Positions 53,277-62,246 of a stretch of DNA of 64,000 bases are shown here, one piece after another. The DNA comes from Clostridium oryzae. GTDB taxonomy: Bacteria > Bacillota > Clostridia > Clostridiales > Clostridiaceae. The notes under the pieces are model-generated. The model made no database searches. It was not told the DNA's origin and was given only the letters and a program-made list of their open reading frames with translations. The stretch's first letter is position 1; every line of letters begins with the position of its first letter. The stretch spans positions 1 to 64,000 of the forward strand of contig NZ_MZGV01000002.1 in assembly GCF_002029235.1 (NCBI RefSeq), written 5' to 3'. Made by a program: the position numbers and the translations under genes.

Positions 53277-54842
53277 CTAATTCACCAACCTTTCCTTCAA
53301 TGTGATTCCGCATTTTAATTCAAATCCAACTATCTCTCGTGAATAAACAATAATCTTCTCTGCGTAATTTTCAAACAGCTCATCCTCATAGGTTTTGAGC
53401 ATTTTGGACTTAGTGGTAAACTTAAGCAGACGGTCAACCTCGTCTACTTTTGCAAAATTGCCATTGATGGAACGAGTAAGTTGATCCTTTTCAGCAAGAA
53501 GTCTTTCTCTTTCTGCTTCCAGTGAAATCTTTTCTTTATTAAACAGAGCAGGTTCCAGATATCCTTTGGCCAGTAAACCTGTCAGCATCTGGCTCTGCTC
53601 CATGTTGTTTTCAATCTTAGTTTCCAACTCTTCAATTCTGAGAAAACTCGCTGCACTATTCTGGTTACGTAACCCATCCAAAAGTGGTCTTAATATGAAC
53701 TTCTGACCGAAAATGAGTTTATTCATCATCGTAACAAATGCCGTCTTTATATCATCATCTCGAATGAACTGCATAGAACATTCCGTTATCTGGCTTATAT
53801 GCTTGCTACAGCACCAAGCAATGTATTTTCTTGTTCCAGACGAATGAATCCGTCTTTTAAAGGTACTGCCACATTCCGAGCAGATAATTTTGCTGGAGAA
53901 AGAATATCGGTTTTGATATTTGCTATTGCGCTTTTCGATGCCTTTTTCCTTTGCTCTCTGAGTGAGAATGGCATCCACAGCTTCAAAATCTTCATGGCTG
54001 ATAATTGCCTCATGGTGGTTTTCTACTAGATACATATTTTTCTCACCATAATTGGTGTGCCTGTTAAAATGGCGGTCAGTATAGGTCTTTTGCAAAATAA
54101 CATCGCCAGTATATTTTTCATTGGTCAGAATCCCTCGAATGGTAGTAGCCGTCCAACGACCACCTCTTTTTGATGGAATACCCTTTTGATTAAGATCATC
54201 TGCAATTTTCTGTGTACCTTTTCCCGATAATACCTCTGCAAAAATATACTTCACAACTTCAGCCTGCTTAGGGTTTATCACCATTTGACCATCAATGTTG
54301 TCATAACCATATGGTGGATATGAAATCTTAAAAGTTCCGTTCTGAAATCGTCTTTGAATTGCCCACTTAGTATTTTCCGAAATGGAAATTGACTCACTTT
54401 CTGCAAGCCCGCTTAATATAGAAAGCATCAACTCACTTTCCATTGACCCCGTATTGATGTTTTCCTTCTCAAAATAGATATGAACCCCAAGGTCAATCAG
54501 TTTGCGAACCATCTCCAAGCAGTCTGTAGTATTTCTCGCAAATCGGCTGATGGACTTTGTAATAATTAAGTCAATCTTCCCAGTTTCACAGTCTGATAAC
54601 ATTTTAAGAAGACCAGAGCGATTTTCCTTTTTCGTACCGCTGATTCCCTCGTCATAATATAAGCCTGCATATTCCCATTCTGGATTTGCCTTTATGTAGG
54701 ACTCATAATGAGCCTTTTGTGCTTGCAAGCTGACTAGCTGTTCATTACTATCTGTTGAAACTCGGCAGTAGGCAACCACTCGTGTTTTTGGCTTAAGAAA
54801 AGAGTTGGCTAGATTTCCTTCTATTTTTGTTATCTTTTTCAT
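53277..54842 (-). CDS. Large serine recombinase (first of three)
   Basis: The 521-residue recombinase has [20 protein letters not shown] with the catalytic Ser, SRFARNTTDCLEMVRKLID, the recombinase domain (YPPYGYDNIDGQMVINPKQA), a zinc ribbon (IICSECGSTFKRR...WCCSKH) and a long coiled coil. The start at 54842 has GGAGG upstream. It is related to, but clearly distinct from, the third recombinase. Two large recombinases plus a small one suggest that more than one protein is needed for recombination. Confidence 0.9.
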   Translation of the reverse strand: MKKITKIEGNLANSFLKPKTRVVAYCRVSTDSNEQLVSLQAQKAHYESYIKANPEWEYAGLYYDEGISGTKKENRSGLLKMLSDCETGKIDLIITKSISRFARNTTDCLEMVRKLIDLGVHIYFEKENINTGSMESELMLSILSGLAESESISISENTKWAIQRRFQNGTFKISYPPYGYDNIDGQMVINPKQAEVVKYIFAEVLSGKGTQKIADDLNQKGIPSKRGGRWTATTIRGILTNEKYTGDVILQKTYTDRHFNRHTNYGEKNMYLVENHHEAIISHEDFEAVDAILTQRAKEKGIEKRNSKYQNRYSFSSKIICSECGSTFKRRIHSSGTRKYIAWCCSKHISQITECSMQFIRDDDIKTAFVTMMNKLIFGQKFILRPLLDGLRNQNSAASFLRIEELETKIENNMEQSQMLTGLLAKGYLEPALFNKEKISLEAERERLLAEKDQLTRSINGNFAKVDEVDRLLKFTTKSKMLKTYEDELFENYAEKIIVYSREIVGFELKCGITLKERLVN

Positions 54843-54903
54843 CCTCTCACCTCCTTCTTGGTAGGTCACATATTACCTCTGAAACCCTTATATATCAACG
54901 ATT

Positions 54904-55125
54904 TCAGGGCATTATCTGTGCTAACATCGGTGAGAAAGTTTCGCGGTTTAAAAGCATAATTTTGTTAAACTCTACCTTTGTAATAAAGCCCTTTTCAAGC
55001 ATCTGATGCAGCAGTTTTTCCGCCCTATAATAATCAAACTCTCTTTGAAGCTCCTCAGTGCTTAAATATGTCTTTTTAAGGATGGCTTGTGAATCTTGTT
55101 TATCAGTAATTTTAGTTATCTGCAT
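54904..55125 (-). CDS. SHOCT-domain-like small protein
   Basis: The 73-residue protein reads LSTEELQREFDYYRAEKLLH and MLEKGFITKVEFNKIMLLNR, matching the short helical SHOCT domain. The start at 55125 has GGAGG upstream. SHOCT genes commonly lie just before serine recombinases in clostridial prophages. A regulatory or oligomerisation role is assumed. Confidence 0.7.
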   Translation of the reverse strand: MQITKITDKQDSQAILKKTYLSTEELQREFDYYRAEKLLHQMLEKGFITKVEFNKIMLLNRETFSPMLAQIMP

Positions 55126-55142
55126 ATAGGCAACCTCCATTT

Positions 55143-55252
55143 CTGCAGGGAGATCCCTGCACCTATATGCAAAAAATCCCGGTGATTCGAACCCCTTAAG
55201 GGCAAAAAAATAACCCGAAGAGCTGTTACACTCCTCGGGTCATTAAAATTTG
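55143..55252 (-). terminator. Terminator region after the amidase gene, with palindrome
   Basis: ACCCGA-AGAG pairs with CTC-TCGGGT (55207-55252), with TTTTTTT after it on the minus strand: a strong terminator of the lysis genes. Further on, TGCAGGGA-GA-TCCCTGCA at 55144-55161 is a second perfect hairpin. Between them ATCCCGGTGATTCGAACCCC (minus strand GGGGTTCGAATCACCGGGAT) resembles a tRNA T-arm. Confidence 0.65.
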
Positions 55253-55259
55253 CTGTTCA

Positions 55260-55961
55260 TTAATCATACTTAATATAGGCTTCAGTAAAGCCAGCTTTTT
55301 TCGCTTTGGCAAGCTGGGCCTCAGCATTGGCTTTGACGGAATAAGCACCGATTTGAACGCGGTAGTATTTCTTTTTCTCTGATTCTGCAGGTTTAGCTCC
55401 TTCACTTAGAAGTTTTTTCACATCTGCACGAAATGTGTCCATGCTCTTCCCATGCTTCGGAAACCAGTTTTTCGGATCCCCATGATTACTTGCGATCCCT
55501 CTTTGGTAGCCTTCATAATGGCCAATGATATCTTTTTCAGTTAAGTTGTAGAGTTTGCAAAGGTACACACAAAGCTCTACCGCTTCCTTATAAACCGCAT
55601 TAAAATACGTGGCATCGGTCAATCCGTCCTCGCATATTTCAAAGCCAATATGTGTATCATTTGCACTTCCTCCAGCATGCCACCCTCGATGGTCCCATGG
55701 CAGAGTTTGATAAGTGGCAATTGAACCATTCTTAAGCTTTCCAATGAAAGCATGGACGCAAACCTGTCTTCCGTCAGGTCTATCCTGATTCCAGTGATTA
55801 TTGTACTGATTTACACCTAATAGACCATCATCCGGTCCAACGTATCTACGAAGATAAGGATTGTTGGCACCGGTGCTATGAACCATGATACCTTTCGGTG
55901 TAATCTTTTTTCCTGCCTTATAACATGCATTTTCAGTCAGAATAAGTTTTCTTAGATTCAT
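55260..55961 (-). CDS. N-acetylmuramoyl-L-alanine amidase, Amidase_2 plus SPOR domain
   Basis: The 233-residue endolysin cleaves the peptide from N-acetylmuramic acid in the cell wall. The zinc-binding Amidase_2 domain has GIMVHSTGANNPYLRRYVGP (first His), then HIGFEICEDGLTD and a later His in IIGHYEGYQRGIASNHGDPK. A C-terminal SPOR domain (YYRVQIGAYSVKANAEAQLA) binds glycan. No signal peptide, so holin-dependent release is expected. It overlaps the holin stop by four bases (ATGA). Confidence 0.9.
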   Translation of the reverse strand: MNLRKLILTENACYKAGKKITPKGIMVHSTGANNPYLRRYVGPDDGLLGVNQYNNHWNQDRPDGRQVCVHAFIGKLKNGSIATYQTLPWDHRGWHAGGSANDTHIGFEICEDGLTDATYFNAVYKEAVELCVYLCKLYNLTEKDIIGHYEGYQRGIASNHGDPKNWFPKHGKSMDTFRADVKKLLSEGAKPAESEKKKYYRVQIGAYSVKANAEAQLAKAKKAGFTEAYIKYD

Positions 55962-56368
55962 TGTTCCTTACCTCCTTTATTATGCAACTGAACAAGAATA
56001 TCTTTTAATTTTTCTGGTATTGGTAGTCCTAGCCGGCCAGCATTTTCTAGCATAGATACTCCTTCATTGGAGCAATAGAAAAAGATAATGGCAGTCCGGA
56101 GCACACTTCCATCTCCGATCAGGTTCGTATCAATCAAATGTCCAATTCCAACTAGAATAAAAATGAGCACTTTTTTAAAGATGCCCTTAAACCCTATTTC
56201 ACTTGATAGCTTCTTTTCAACAATGGCACACATGACACCGGTGATATAATCAGCCACCATTAATGCCACTAATGCATATAAAAATCCATCAAAACCTCCT
56301 AAAAACCATCCCAAGAGTCCGCCAAGTACAGTAAATGCAGTTTGTATCCAACTCCAAATTTCCTTCAT
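55958..56368 (-). CDS. Phage holin (toxin secretion/phage lysis holin family)
   Basis: The 136-residue membrane protein has three hydrophobic segments (FTVLGGLLGWFLGGFDGFLY, ALVALMVADYITGVMCAI, KVLIFILVGIGHLIDTNL) and ends ENAGRLGLPIPEKLKDILVQ, the Cph1-type holin pattern. It forms the membrane lesion that lets the amidase reach the wall. The start at 56368 has GGAGG; its last codons contain the ribosome binding site of the amidase. Confidence 0.88.
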   Translation of the reverse strand: MKEIWSWIQTAFTVLGGLLGWFLGGFDGFLYALVALMVADYITGVMCAIVEKKLSSEIGFKGIFKKVLIFILVGIGHLIDTNLIGDGSVLRTAIIFFYCSNEGVSMLENAGRLGLPIPEKLKDILVQLHNKGGKEQ

Positions 56369-56403
56369 TATTTTTACCTCCTTCATGATTGGTGCATATA
56401 TAA

Positions 56404-56437
56404 AAAGAGTGTCTGCATTATCGCAAACACTCTTGGT
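56404..56437 (-). terminator. Rho-independent terminator after the tail-fibre gene
   Basis: AAGAGTGT and ACACTCTT pair across a 14-base loop, followed on the minus strand by TTTTTATA. It separates structural genes from the lysis genes. Confidence 0.8.
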
Positions 56438-56450
56438 TCAGTGTGTTAAT

Positions 56451-58922
56451 TTATATTTGTTTAGGTAAGGCTTCCCATAACCTCATATCCTCCTGTCCCA
56501 GAGACCATATCGCAATCCCCCTAAGCTTCCATCGATACGCTGCCTCATTTGCCCAATAGACTAGGCTATCCACGTCTTGGTAGTAAAGAATCGAGAAACC
56601 ATCAGCATCCCCGAGAAATAGGCGCGAAATCCATACATTAATGTCCTTAGGCACAATCTTTACTGAATAGTCATTTCCACAGATCAATGATAAAAGCCCC
56701 GAGTGAAAGAAATCATAATCCATGGAAATATCCTGACTTCTTGTTGAAGCTTCCTCCACATCACTGTTAACTGTAAAAACCTGAAACTCACTATCCCATG
56801 TAACACCAGTTCTTTCTAGTCTCCCATACTCCGTTCTTGTTCCATCTGGGAAGATTACATCAAATCTTTCATAAGGTTCATAAGTCCAGGCATCTCCTAA
56901 TCTTATTAATTCACATAGAATACGTCCATCAGATTGAACTCCGGCATAACCACCTGAATAACCATCAAGCGACGCTGTGAATCGCAAAACACTACTTGCT
57001 CCAGAATAAACCCTTACAGAATTACTACGTATCCTCATTTCAATGGTGTACATTCTTGGATTTGAGCGAAGATCTGATGATGGAGTTTTAGAAATTTCGG
57101 TTGCATAGCTTCCGATTAGAGTAGAACCATTATATAGTTCAATACGCTGTGAATTAATGTTTAAACAGCAAAAGATATCTCCACAAAAAATGCCTGCTCG
57201 GTCACTTCCATCTGAAGGAAAAGCTAATCTCGCTCTTAGATGGACATCTGAGAAACCATTATAATTCCACGCTAACCTCCCATGCCCATCAAGCTGTGAA
57301 TAAGGGAGAGCAGCTGAATCATTCTTGTTCTGCCACACCTCCCACTCTCCGCTTAGTGTTGTCCAATAGCTGGATGGAAGCGGATTTTCATCTCTAAAGT
57401 CTTCATACCAAATTAGTGCTGAATCAGGCTTTCTACGAAGCACTTCAGTTGTCAATTTAAATCCTCGATCGGGCTGAACCATTAAACCGTTCACATCTTT
57501 AAACTTGCGAGGGGATAGCATGAAGTCAGCCTCTCCAGCAGTAGGTTCTTCAGTAAAGCTTGAACATACCCGAAATCCATAGAACTGCACACCTGGTACT
57601 GAGGCACTAACGCTGACAGTATGGGTACCAGCTGAAAGAAATACACCAGAAACCAAAGAAAGCCAACAAGTTGTTCGCCAGTATGGCCACCACAGCCTAT
57701 TCTCGCTAAATACCTTACTTGTCCCGTCAAGTGAAACATGAATACTATTCTTATCCCAGAAGGGAAATGAGATGCGAATGGCTACATCATAAATACCAGC
57801 AGATGCAATTTCAAATTCGTATTCGGCTTCACCTTCTTCACCAAGTGTTATCATTTGAGAAGAAACCGATACATTACCAGTATAGCTATCAGGAGTTCCG
57901 CCACTACGATCTACATATATCGTGCCAAATTCAGTTTTTTGCTGCTTGCTATAGGCAGTCAAATACCTGCGTCGGTTATAAGTTTCAACCAGTAAAGGAT
58001 AGGTTCTTGAAACTGCATCCCAGCCTTCCATGTAGTCATACACATGTGGCAAGGCCCAAGGCACCTTATCATAATCATCCCAATACGCTATGATAGGAAT
58101 CATGGGCTGTGGTGGTCCATCATCTGTAAAGTTATATCCCCCTGTCATCCAAAGCTGTGCGGCATAATATGTGTTTGAAATCCCACGATAAGTGATACCC
58201 AGATTTTCTGGTGTATCGTGGATTCTCCAGTTCCAACCATATGCAGGCAGTCCTAAAAATATTTTTTCAGGAGTCATAACCCGGACTGCATAATCATAAA
58301 TGCCTTCCAACCAATCCCTGGGAGATACCGGGCCCGGTGCAGAGCCTGCCCATGCCATGCCATAACTCATAATCGCTACTGTATCACCATAGGGATTCAA
58401 GTCTTCATAAACACACCAGTTTTCGCCACCAACCGATCCTTGTACTCCAGTCATGCCTGGTAGACAAATATTTACGAGTTTCGAAGAATCATAGGCTTTG
58501 ACAGTGTTATATATGTCTCGAAATAGAGCATTAGCAGCATCCTTGTTTTCATAGCCACCTCCACGTTCCAAGTCTATATCCACTCCAGCACACCAAGGAT
58601 ACTTATTCATGATGCGAATAATCTCAGTAAGAAATTTATCCTTTGCACCATTGGTATTATTTCTAAGGGCTGTAAAAATAGAAGCCGTACCATGATTCAT
58701 GATTGTAAGCAGCCATTTGATATGAGGCCAGCGGTTAATGTAAGTAAGCATACTGGATATGCTTGTTCCTGTTTCTGTTATGGTCCCGGTGATATCCACT
58801 TCAAAAGTGAAAATACCCACCGTATCAATTCGATCACCATAGTCTCGTAGTGCCTGATACATGCGGGCATTTCCCATGAAGCTCCAAACCATGCACCGCT
58901 TACCTTTTAGGTAATCAATCAA
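56451..58922 (-). CDS. Prophage tail fibre/receptor-binding protein with GH18 domain
   Basis: The 823-residue protein starts with a GH18 chitinase-like TIM barrel (residues ~1-320). The catalytic motif is GVDIDLERGGG (DxDxE), and VAIMSYGMAW and IFLGLPAYGWNWRI are later strands. A carbohydrate-binding-like region (residues ~340-460) and a LamG/beta-sandwich-like region (~490-690) follow. The protein ends with GIAIWSLGQEDMRLWEALPK, which resembles the last strand of a GH18 barrel. GH18 domains hydrolyse N-acetylglucosamine-containing glycans, here probably the host wall. TTG start with AGGAAGG upstream. Confidence 0.8.
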   Translation of the reverse strand: MIDYLKGKRCMVWSFMGNARMYQALRDYGDRIDTVGIFTFEVDITGTITETGTSISSMLTYINRWPHIKWLLTIMNHGTASIFTALRNNTNGAKDKFLTEIIRIMNKYPWCAGVDIDLERGGGYENKDAANALFRDIYNTVKAYDSSKLVNICLPGMTGVQGSVGGENWCVYEDLNPYGDTVAIMSYGMAWAGSAPGPVSPRDWLEGIYDYAVRVMTPEKIFLGLPAYGWNWRIHDTPENLGITYRGISNTYYAAQLWMTGGYNFTDDGPPQPMIPIIAYWDDYDKVPWALPHVYDYMEGWDAVSRTYPLLVETYNRRRYLTAYSKQQKTEFGTIYVDRSGGTPDSYTGNVSVSSQMITLGEEGEAEYEFEIASAGIYDVAIRISFPFWDKNSIHVSLDGTSKVFSENRLWWPYWRTTCWLSLVSGVFLSAGTHTVSVSASVPGVQFYGFRVCSSFTEEPTAGEADFMLSPRKFKDVNGLMVQPDRGFKLTTEVLRRKPDSALIWYEDFRDENPLPSSYWTTLSGEWEVWQNKNDSAALPYSQLDGHGRLAWNYNGFSDVHLRARLAFPSDGSDRAGIFCGDIFCCLNINSQRIELYNGSTLIGSYATEISKTPSSDLRSNPRMYTIEMRIRSNSVRVYSGASSVLRFTASLDGYSGGYAGVQSDGRILCELIRLGDAWTYEPYERFDVIFPDGTRTEYGRLERTGVTWDSEFQVFTVNSDVEEASTRSQDISMDYDFFHSGLLSLICGNDYSVKIVPKDINVWISRLFLGDADGFSILYYQDVDSLVYWANEAAYRWKLRGIAIWSLGQEDMRLWEALPKQI

Positions 58923-59500
58923 GGGCGCTCACTTCCTTCCTGCATTTCTTGAAATTCGAACAATAGCCGAGCTGATTTTCTGTCCTCTAGCTTCACCACA
59001 TGTTTGCTATCACCCGATGCTGTATATTGAAAAAATCCTTCCTTATCAGTTGGGTTTCCATTCTTTAAACACTGTCTGGTTGATGCTAGTAGTGAAAAGG
59101 TATCGTCTGGGCTAGCAGCCTCTTTAAATTTTACCCTATGCGCCCCTGCCCCTTGAGACAATTGGATACTGCCTGCTTCCATATTCTGTATAGGATAGAT
59201 ATGACAGTCAAGACCAGCGGAAGTTGAACCCAGATTGAAGAGGATAACCGTCTCTCCGCTACGAACCACTCCGTTATAAAAACGAGCAGGAACAATAACA
59301 CCGCCCTCTCGGTATTTTTGAAGCATCGTTTCTGTATTAATTGTATAACCAGTTAGACGATCACCTTCCTGAGCCTGAATATCAGTGAAATAAACAGTAC
59401 CTGTGCAATCTTCAAGAAGTAGTTTCACTGTTACGCTTACTACTCGTTTATCCTCTTTACAATGAATCGTCTCAGCAAACCTGGTAAATGTAACTGACAT
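58919..59500 (-). CDS. Phage structural protein, upstream of the fibre
   Basis: The ~193-residue protein's N-terminal ~60 residues (VTVKLLLEDCTGTVYFTDIQ) match the product of the neighbouring 59510 gene (LTIRLFITDCSGEVFFTDML). The rest (residues ~65-190) is a beta-rich domain with LFEFQEMQEGSERP at the end. The start at 59500 has GGTGG upstream; an earlier GTG overlaps the 59510 stop. It overlaps the fibre start. Probably a tail-tip or fibre-attachment component. Confidence 0.7.
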   Translation of the reverse strand: MSVTFTRFAETIHCKEDKRVVSVTVKLLLEDCTGTVYFTDIQAQEGDRLTGYTINTETMLQKYREGGVIVPARFYNGVVRSGETVILFNLGSTSAGLDCHIYPIQNMEAGSIQLSQGAGAHRVKFKEAASPDDTFSLLASTRQCLKNGNPTDKEGFFQYTASGDSKHVVKLEDRKSARLLFEFQEMQEGSERP

Positions 59501-59509
59501 CTGCACCAC

Positions 59510-59704
59510 CTACCCATCCAACGTCCACTTAATTTCTGACACATGACCAATCCAGCCCGTAGCAATGGAGCCACCTTGCAAAAGCATATCTGTAAAGAAC
59601 ACCTCACCAGAACAATCAGTAATGAAAAGACGGATGGTAAGCGACTTTATCTTTCCAATACCTCTCGGTGTAATAGCATGTGCTGTCTGTGAAAAATAAG
59701 CCAT
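59510..59704 (-). CDS. Small phage protein related to its neighbour
   Basis: The 64-residue protein consists essentially of the domain also seen at the N-terminus of the 58919 product: KSLTIRLFITDCSGEVFFTD, then GWIGHVSEIKWTLDG. GGAGG precedes the ATG. The two seem to derive from duplication of one domain. Role in the tail is unknown. Confidence 0.7.
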   Translation of the reverse strand: MAYFSQTAHAITPRGIGKIKSLTIRLFITDCSGEVFFTDMLLQGGSIATGWIGHVSEIKWTLDG

Positions 59705-59719
59705 AGCACTGCCTCCTTC

Positions 59720-62242
59720 CTAAAAGAGATCAATAAACCTGGTTTCTGTCGACCCATCCTCATATTCAATGACAACTTCAATCCCAACTTGCCCGTTTGG
59801 CCCTTTCTGAAGATTTTCCGATGCAATCTGCGCTGAGAAAGTGTAACTCTTCCTACTGGCAGGATAAACGGTCTGGGATAGACTTTTCGTCATCCCTAAA
59901 ACGCCCTCAGCTTTAAAAGAAGCTGTTCCTGATACACCATTATTAGGGTCAACTGTAAAACCTGAACTTAACCAATAGGTTAGACCATCATCAGCTCGTG
60001 AATTTCGTAGATGATTAAAAGGCACCAAGTCTTTTAATTCCTGACGGTCAAGAACATCAGTGGAAGATAAAATATCGGCTGCTTTATCCCATCCAGCAGA
60101 GGAATCTCCTAGTTCTCTTAAAGTTGTTGATAGCTCCAGTACTGTTTTCCACGGCTCTTGTAGATTGTATTGTCTGCGAACCACACGAGTTTTGACAGAT
60201 AAATTCAAATCTTTATCATCTACGGTTACTATATCACCAAGCTTCCATGCTTCATGCTCATAGCCTGTCAACACCGATAAATCCATAGCTGAAAGAACAT
60301 ACGAGACTCGTGGCTTTGCATACTGAGCCAGGCGCATATTGGCAAACTCAAGCAACTGATAGGGATTACTAAACGAGGAAGCATCCAGCGTTCCTACTCT
60401 AACTTCTGATGAATAGCTATAATCCTCGACATACTCCTTATTACCATTGATGGAGGCAAACGTCATGCCACCTTTACCATAAGCATAAAGCCTGGTAATT
60501 AGACTTCTTGTATCCACCACGCGCTGTATGCTTTTCATGTTTTTTCTATAGCAGAATAAGGCCCCACTATCCGTACCGCTAAATGTCAAAAGGTGTACCA
60601 GCCGATTGGCACTATCGAAAATCAAGTCACCGCCATGAATATTCTGTATGGCTCGAAGGATAGATAAAGCATTCTTCTCTGTTGATTGCCATGTTCGTTT
60701 TGTACTGACAGTGACATTTCCTAATGACCAGCCAGTACCAAGTAAGGCATAGCGCATTGGAACTTCCGGTGTCTCTGCGACAAACTCCATGGGCTCTTTC
60801 TCAGCGCTAAAGGAAAGATCATAAAAGGCAGCTTCCGCATACACCTGAGTTACAACTCTACCATCTGAACTTTTCTCATCTGTTATGGTTCGAATACGAT
60901 AAACATCATTGACAATCTGTACCTGCTTTTCATTGTCTAAAGCCTCTCGCTTGGAATCATGAAATGGCAGTTTAAACTCCAAAATATCGGCGCCATTCAC
61001 CTCACTTGTCACTATGATATCAAAGGCATTCTCTAGCACTGCTTCCCAAGCACCGTTAGTATCCAACACAACTGGTCTGGCAAATCCAAGTCTCTCATAA
61101 GGTGGTTTTGGTATATCATGAAGCTGTATTTCGAGAAGCTTAGGAGTTTTGCTAGTATCTTGAGTGGATAGTGTAATTCGATAACGGATATATTCTCTGT
61201 TAGGCGACTGCAGTTCCCCGCTTGCTCCAACGGCCTGCCATTCAGTCCAGCTAGACAGATCGTCTGATGTAGAAGTTTCCACTAGGCTTATGGCTGTTAT
61301 ACCTGCGGTGTATTCACTTGTAACTGATACCCTGCCCGTTCCTGCAAGACTACAGGCAGCTGCTATCGTAAAAAGCTGACCACTTTGTGCATAGACTCCG
61401 CTTGTTGCTTTCAACATGACAGAGCCAGGGTCCGCAAGGGCATCTACATCAGCAGCACTGTCACCACCGTTTGCCAAAATTGAAGATTTGAAATAGGAAA
61501 TAAGATCCTCCATGGTAAGTAAAGAATCTTTTTCATAAAACCAGTCATCAAATCCTCCAGCGTAATAATAGGTATTTGCATGCATCCCCATCACAATATC
61601 CGCAATACAAGATTGATTTAAGTCTCCAGTGAATGTTCGAACTGGAGATTGCCAAACAGCGCCATCACTTCGGTCACAAAGTAAGTTCTGCACCCTTTTG
61701 TTGTTTACCTCGATAATAGAAGCGATAAAGTACCACCCGTTATTCTTTAGGGTAATAGTAGGCGTTTCGGTCTGATCATATATCAAGGAGCCTGAGGCAT
61801 TATACAGCATTAATCGCAACCTTCCCTGAAATAAAGAAACATAAAAAATTGGCTGACCAGGTCCTTGTCTAGTATTAAAAATCGGGATATACGTCTGCCC
61901 TACAGAATAAGTAGTTGGATTTATCCATCCGCCAACAACAATCTTTTCACCTAAATCACTAAAAAAGCTACCGTCATTGGTAGTCACTAAATGAGTCTTT
62001 TCACTTGTTGGATTAATGATATTCTGCCTGAAAAATCTTCCTAATCTACCGGATAACAAGTTGGCGGATGTACCTGACCATCCGGATACAAAGAAGTTTC
62101 TGTTATGGCCGGAATCATCTGTAAGCATGTTGTTGCTATCTGGTGAAGCTTCATTAAATCGCCATAGAGCAACTGTCTTCTCGCTTACAGGAAACTCACC
62201 CGTAAAATCTGTCTGTGATGTTAAGATTGATTTAATTGCCAC
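59720..62242 (-). CDS. Phage tail protein with N-terminal LamG domain and Tal-like region
   Basis: The 840-residue protein starts with a LamG/concanavalin-like domain (residues ~20-250: EKTVALWRFNEASPDSNNML, VGGWINPTTYSVGQTYIPIF). A linker is followed by the tail-associated-lysin-like structural domain typical of siphovirus tails (residues ~390-720: DIIVTSEVNGADILEFKLPF, YGKGGMTFASINGNKEYVED, LGDIVTVDDKDLNLSVKTRV). It lies directly after distal tail, as expected for the tail-tip protein. GTG start with GGAGGTG upstream. Confidence 0.8.
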   Translation of the reverse strand: MAIKSILTSQTDFTGEFPVSEKTVALWRFNEASPDSNNMLTDDSGHNRNFFVSGWSGTSANLLSGRLGRFFRQNIINPTSEKTHLVTTNDGSFFSDLGEKIVVGGWINPTTYSVGQTYIPIFNTRQGPGQPIFYVSLFQGRLRLMLYNASGSLIYDQTETPTITLKNNGWYFIASIIEVNNKRVQNLLCDRSDGAVWQSPVRTFTGDLNQSCIADIVMGMHANTYYYAGGFDDWFYEKDSLLTMEDLISYFKSSILANGGDSAADVDALADPGSVMLKATSGVYAQSGQLFTIAAACSLAGTGRVSVTSEYTAGITAISLVETSTSDDLSSWTEWQAVGASGELQSPNREYIRYRITLSTQDTSKTPKLLEIQLHDIPKPPYERLGFARPVVLDTNGAWEAVLENAFDIIVTSEVNGADILEFKLPFHDSKREALDNEKQVQIVNDVYRIRTITDEKSSDGRVVTQVYAEAAFYDLSFSAEKEPMEFVAETPEVPMRYALLGTGWSLGNVTVSTKRTWQSTEKNALSILRAIQNIHGGDLIFDSANRLVHLLTFSGTDSGALFCYRKNMKSIQRVVDTRSLITRLYAYGKGGMTFASINGNKEYVEDYSYSSEVRVGTLDASSFSNPYQLLEFANMRLAQYAKPRVSYVLSAMDLSVLTGYEHEAWKLGDIVTVDDKDLNLSVKTRVVRRQYNLQEPWKTVLELSTTLRELGDSSAGWDKAADILSSTDVLDRQELKDLVPFNHLRNSRADDGLTYWLSSGFTVDPNNGVSGTASFKAEGVLGMTKSLSQTVYPASRKSYTFSAQIASENLQKGPNGQVGIEVVIEYEDGSTETRFIDLF

Positions 62243-62246
62243 CAGA

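Noticed and set aside
55176-55200. Possible tRNA gene
   Set aside because: Only a T-arm-like stretch is present; no acceptor stem, D-arm or anticodon arm can be drawn around it.
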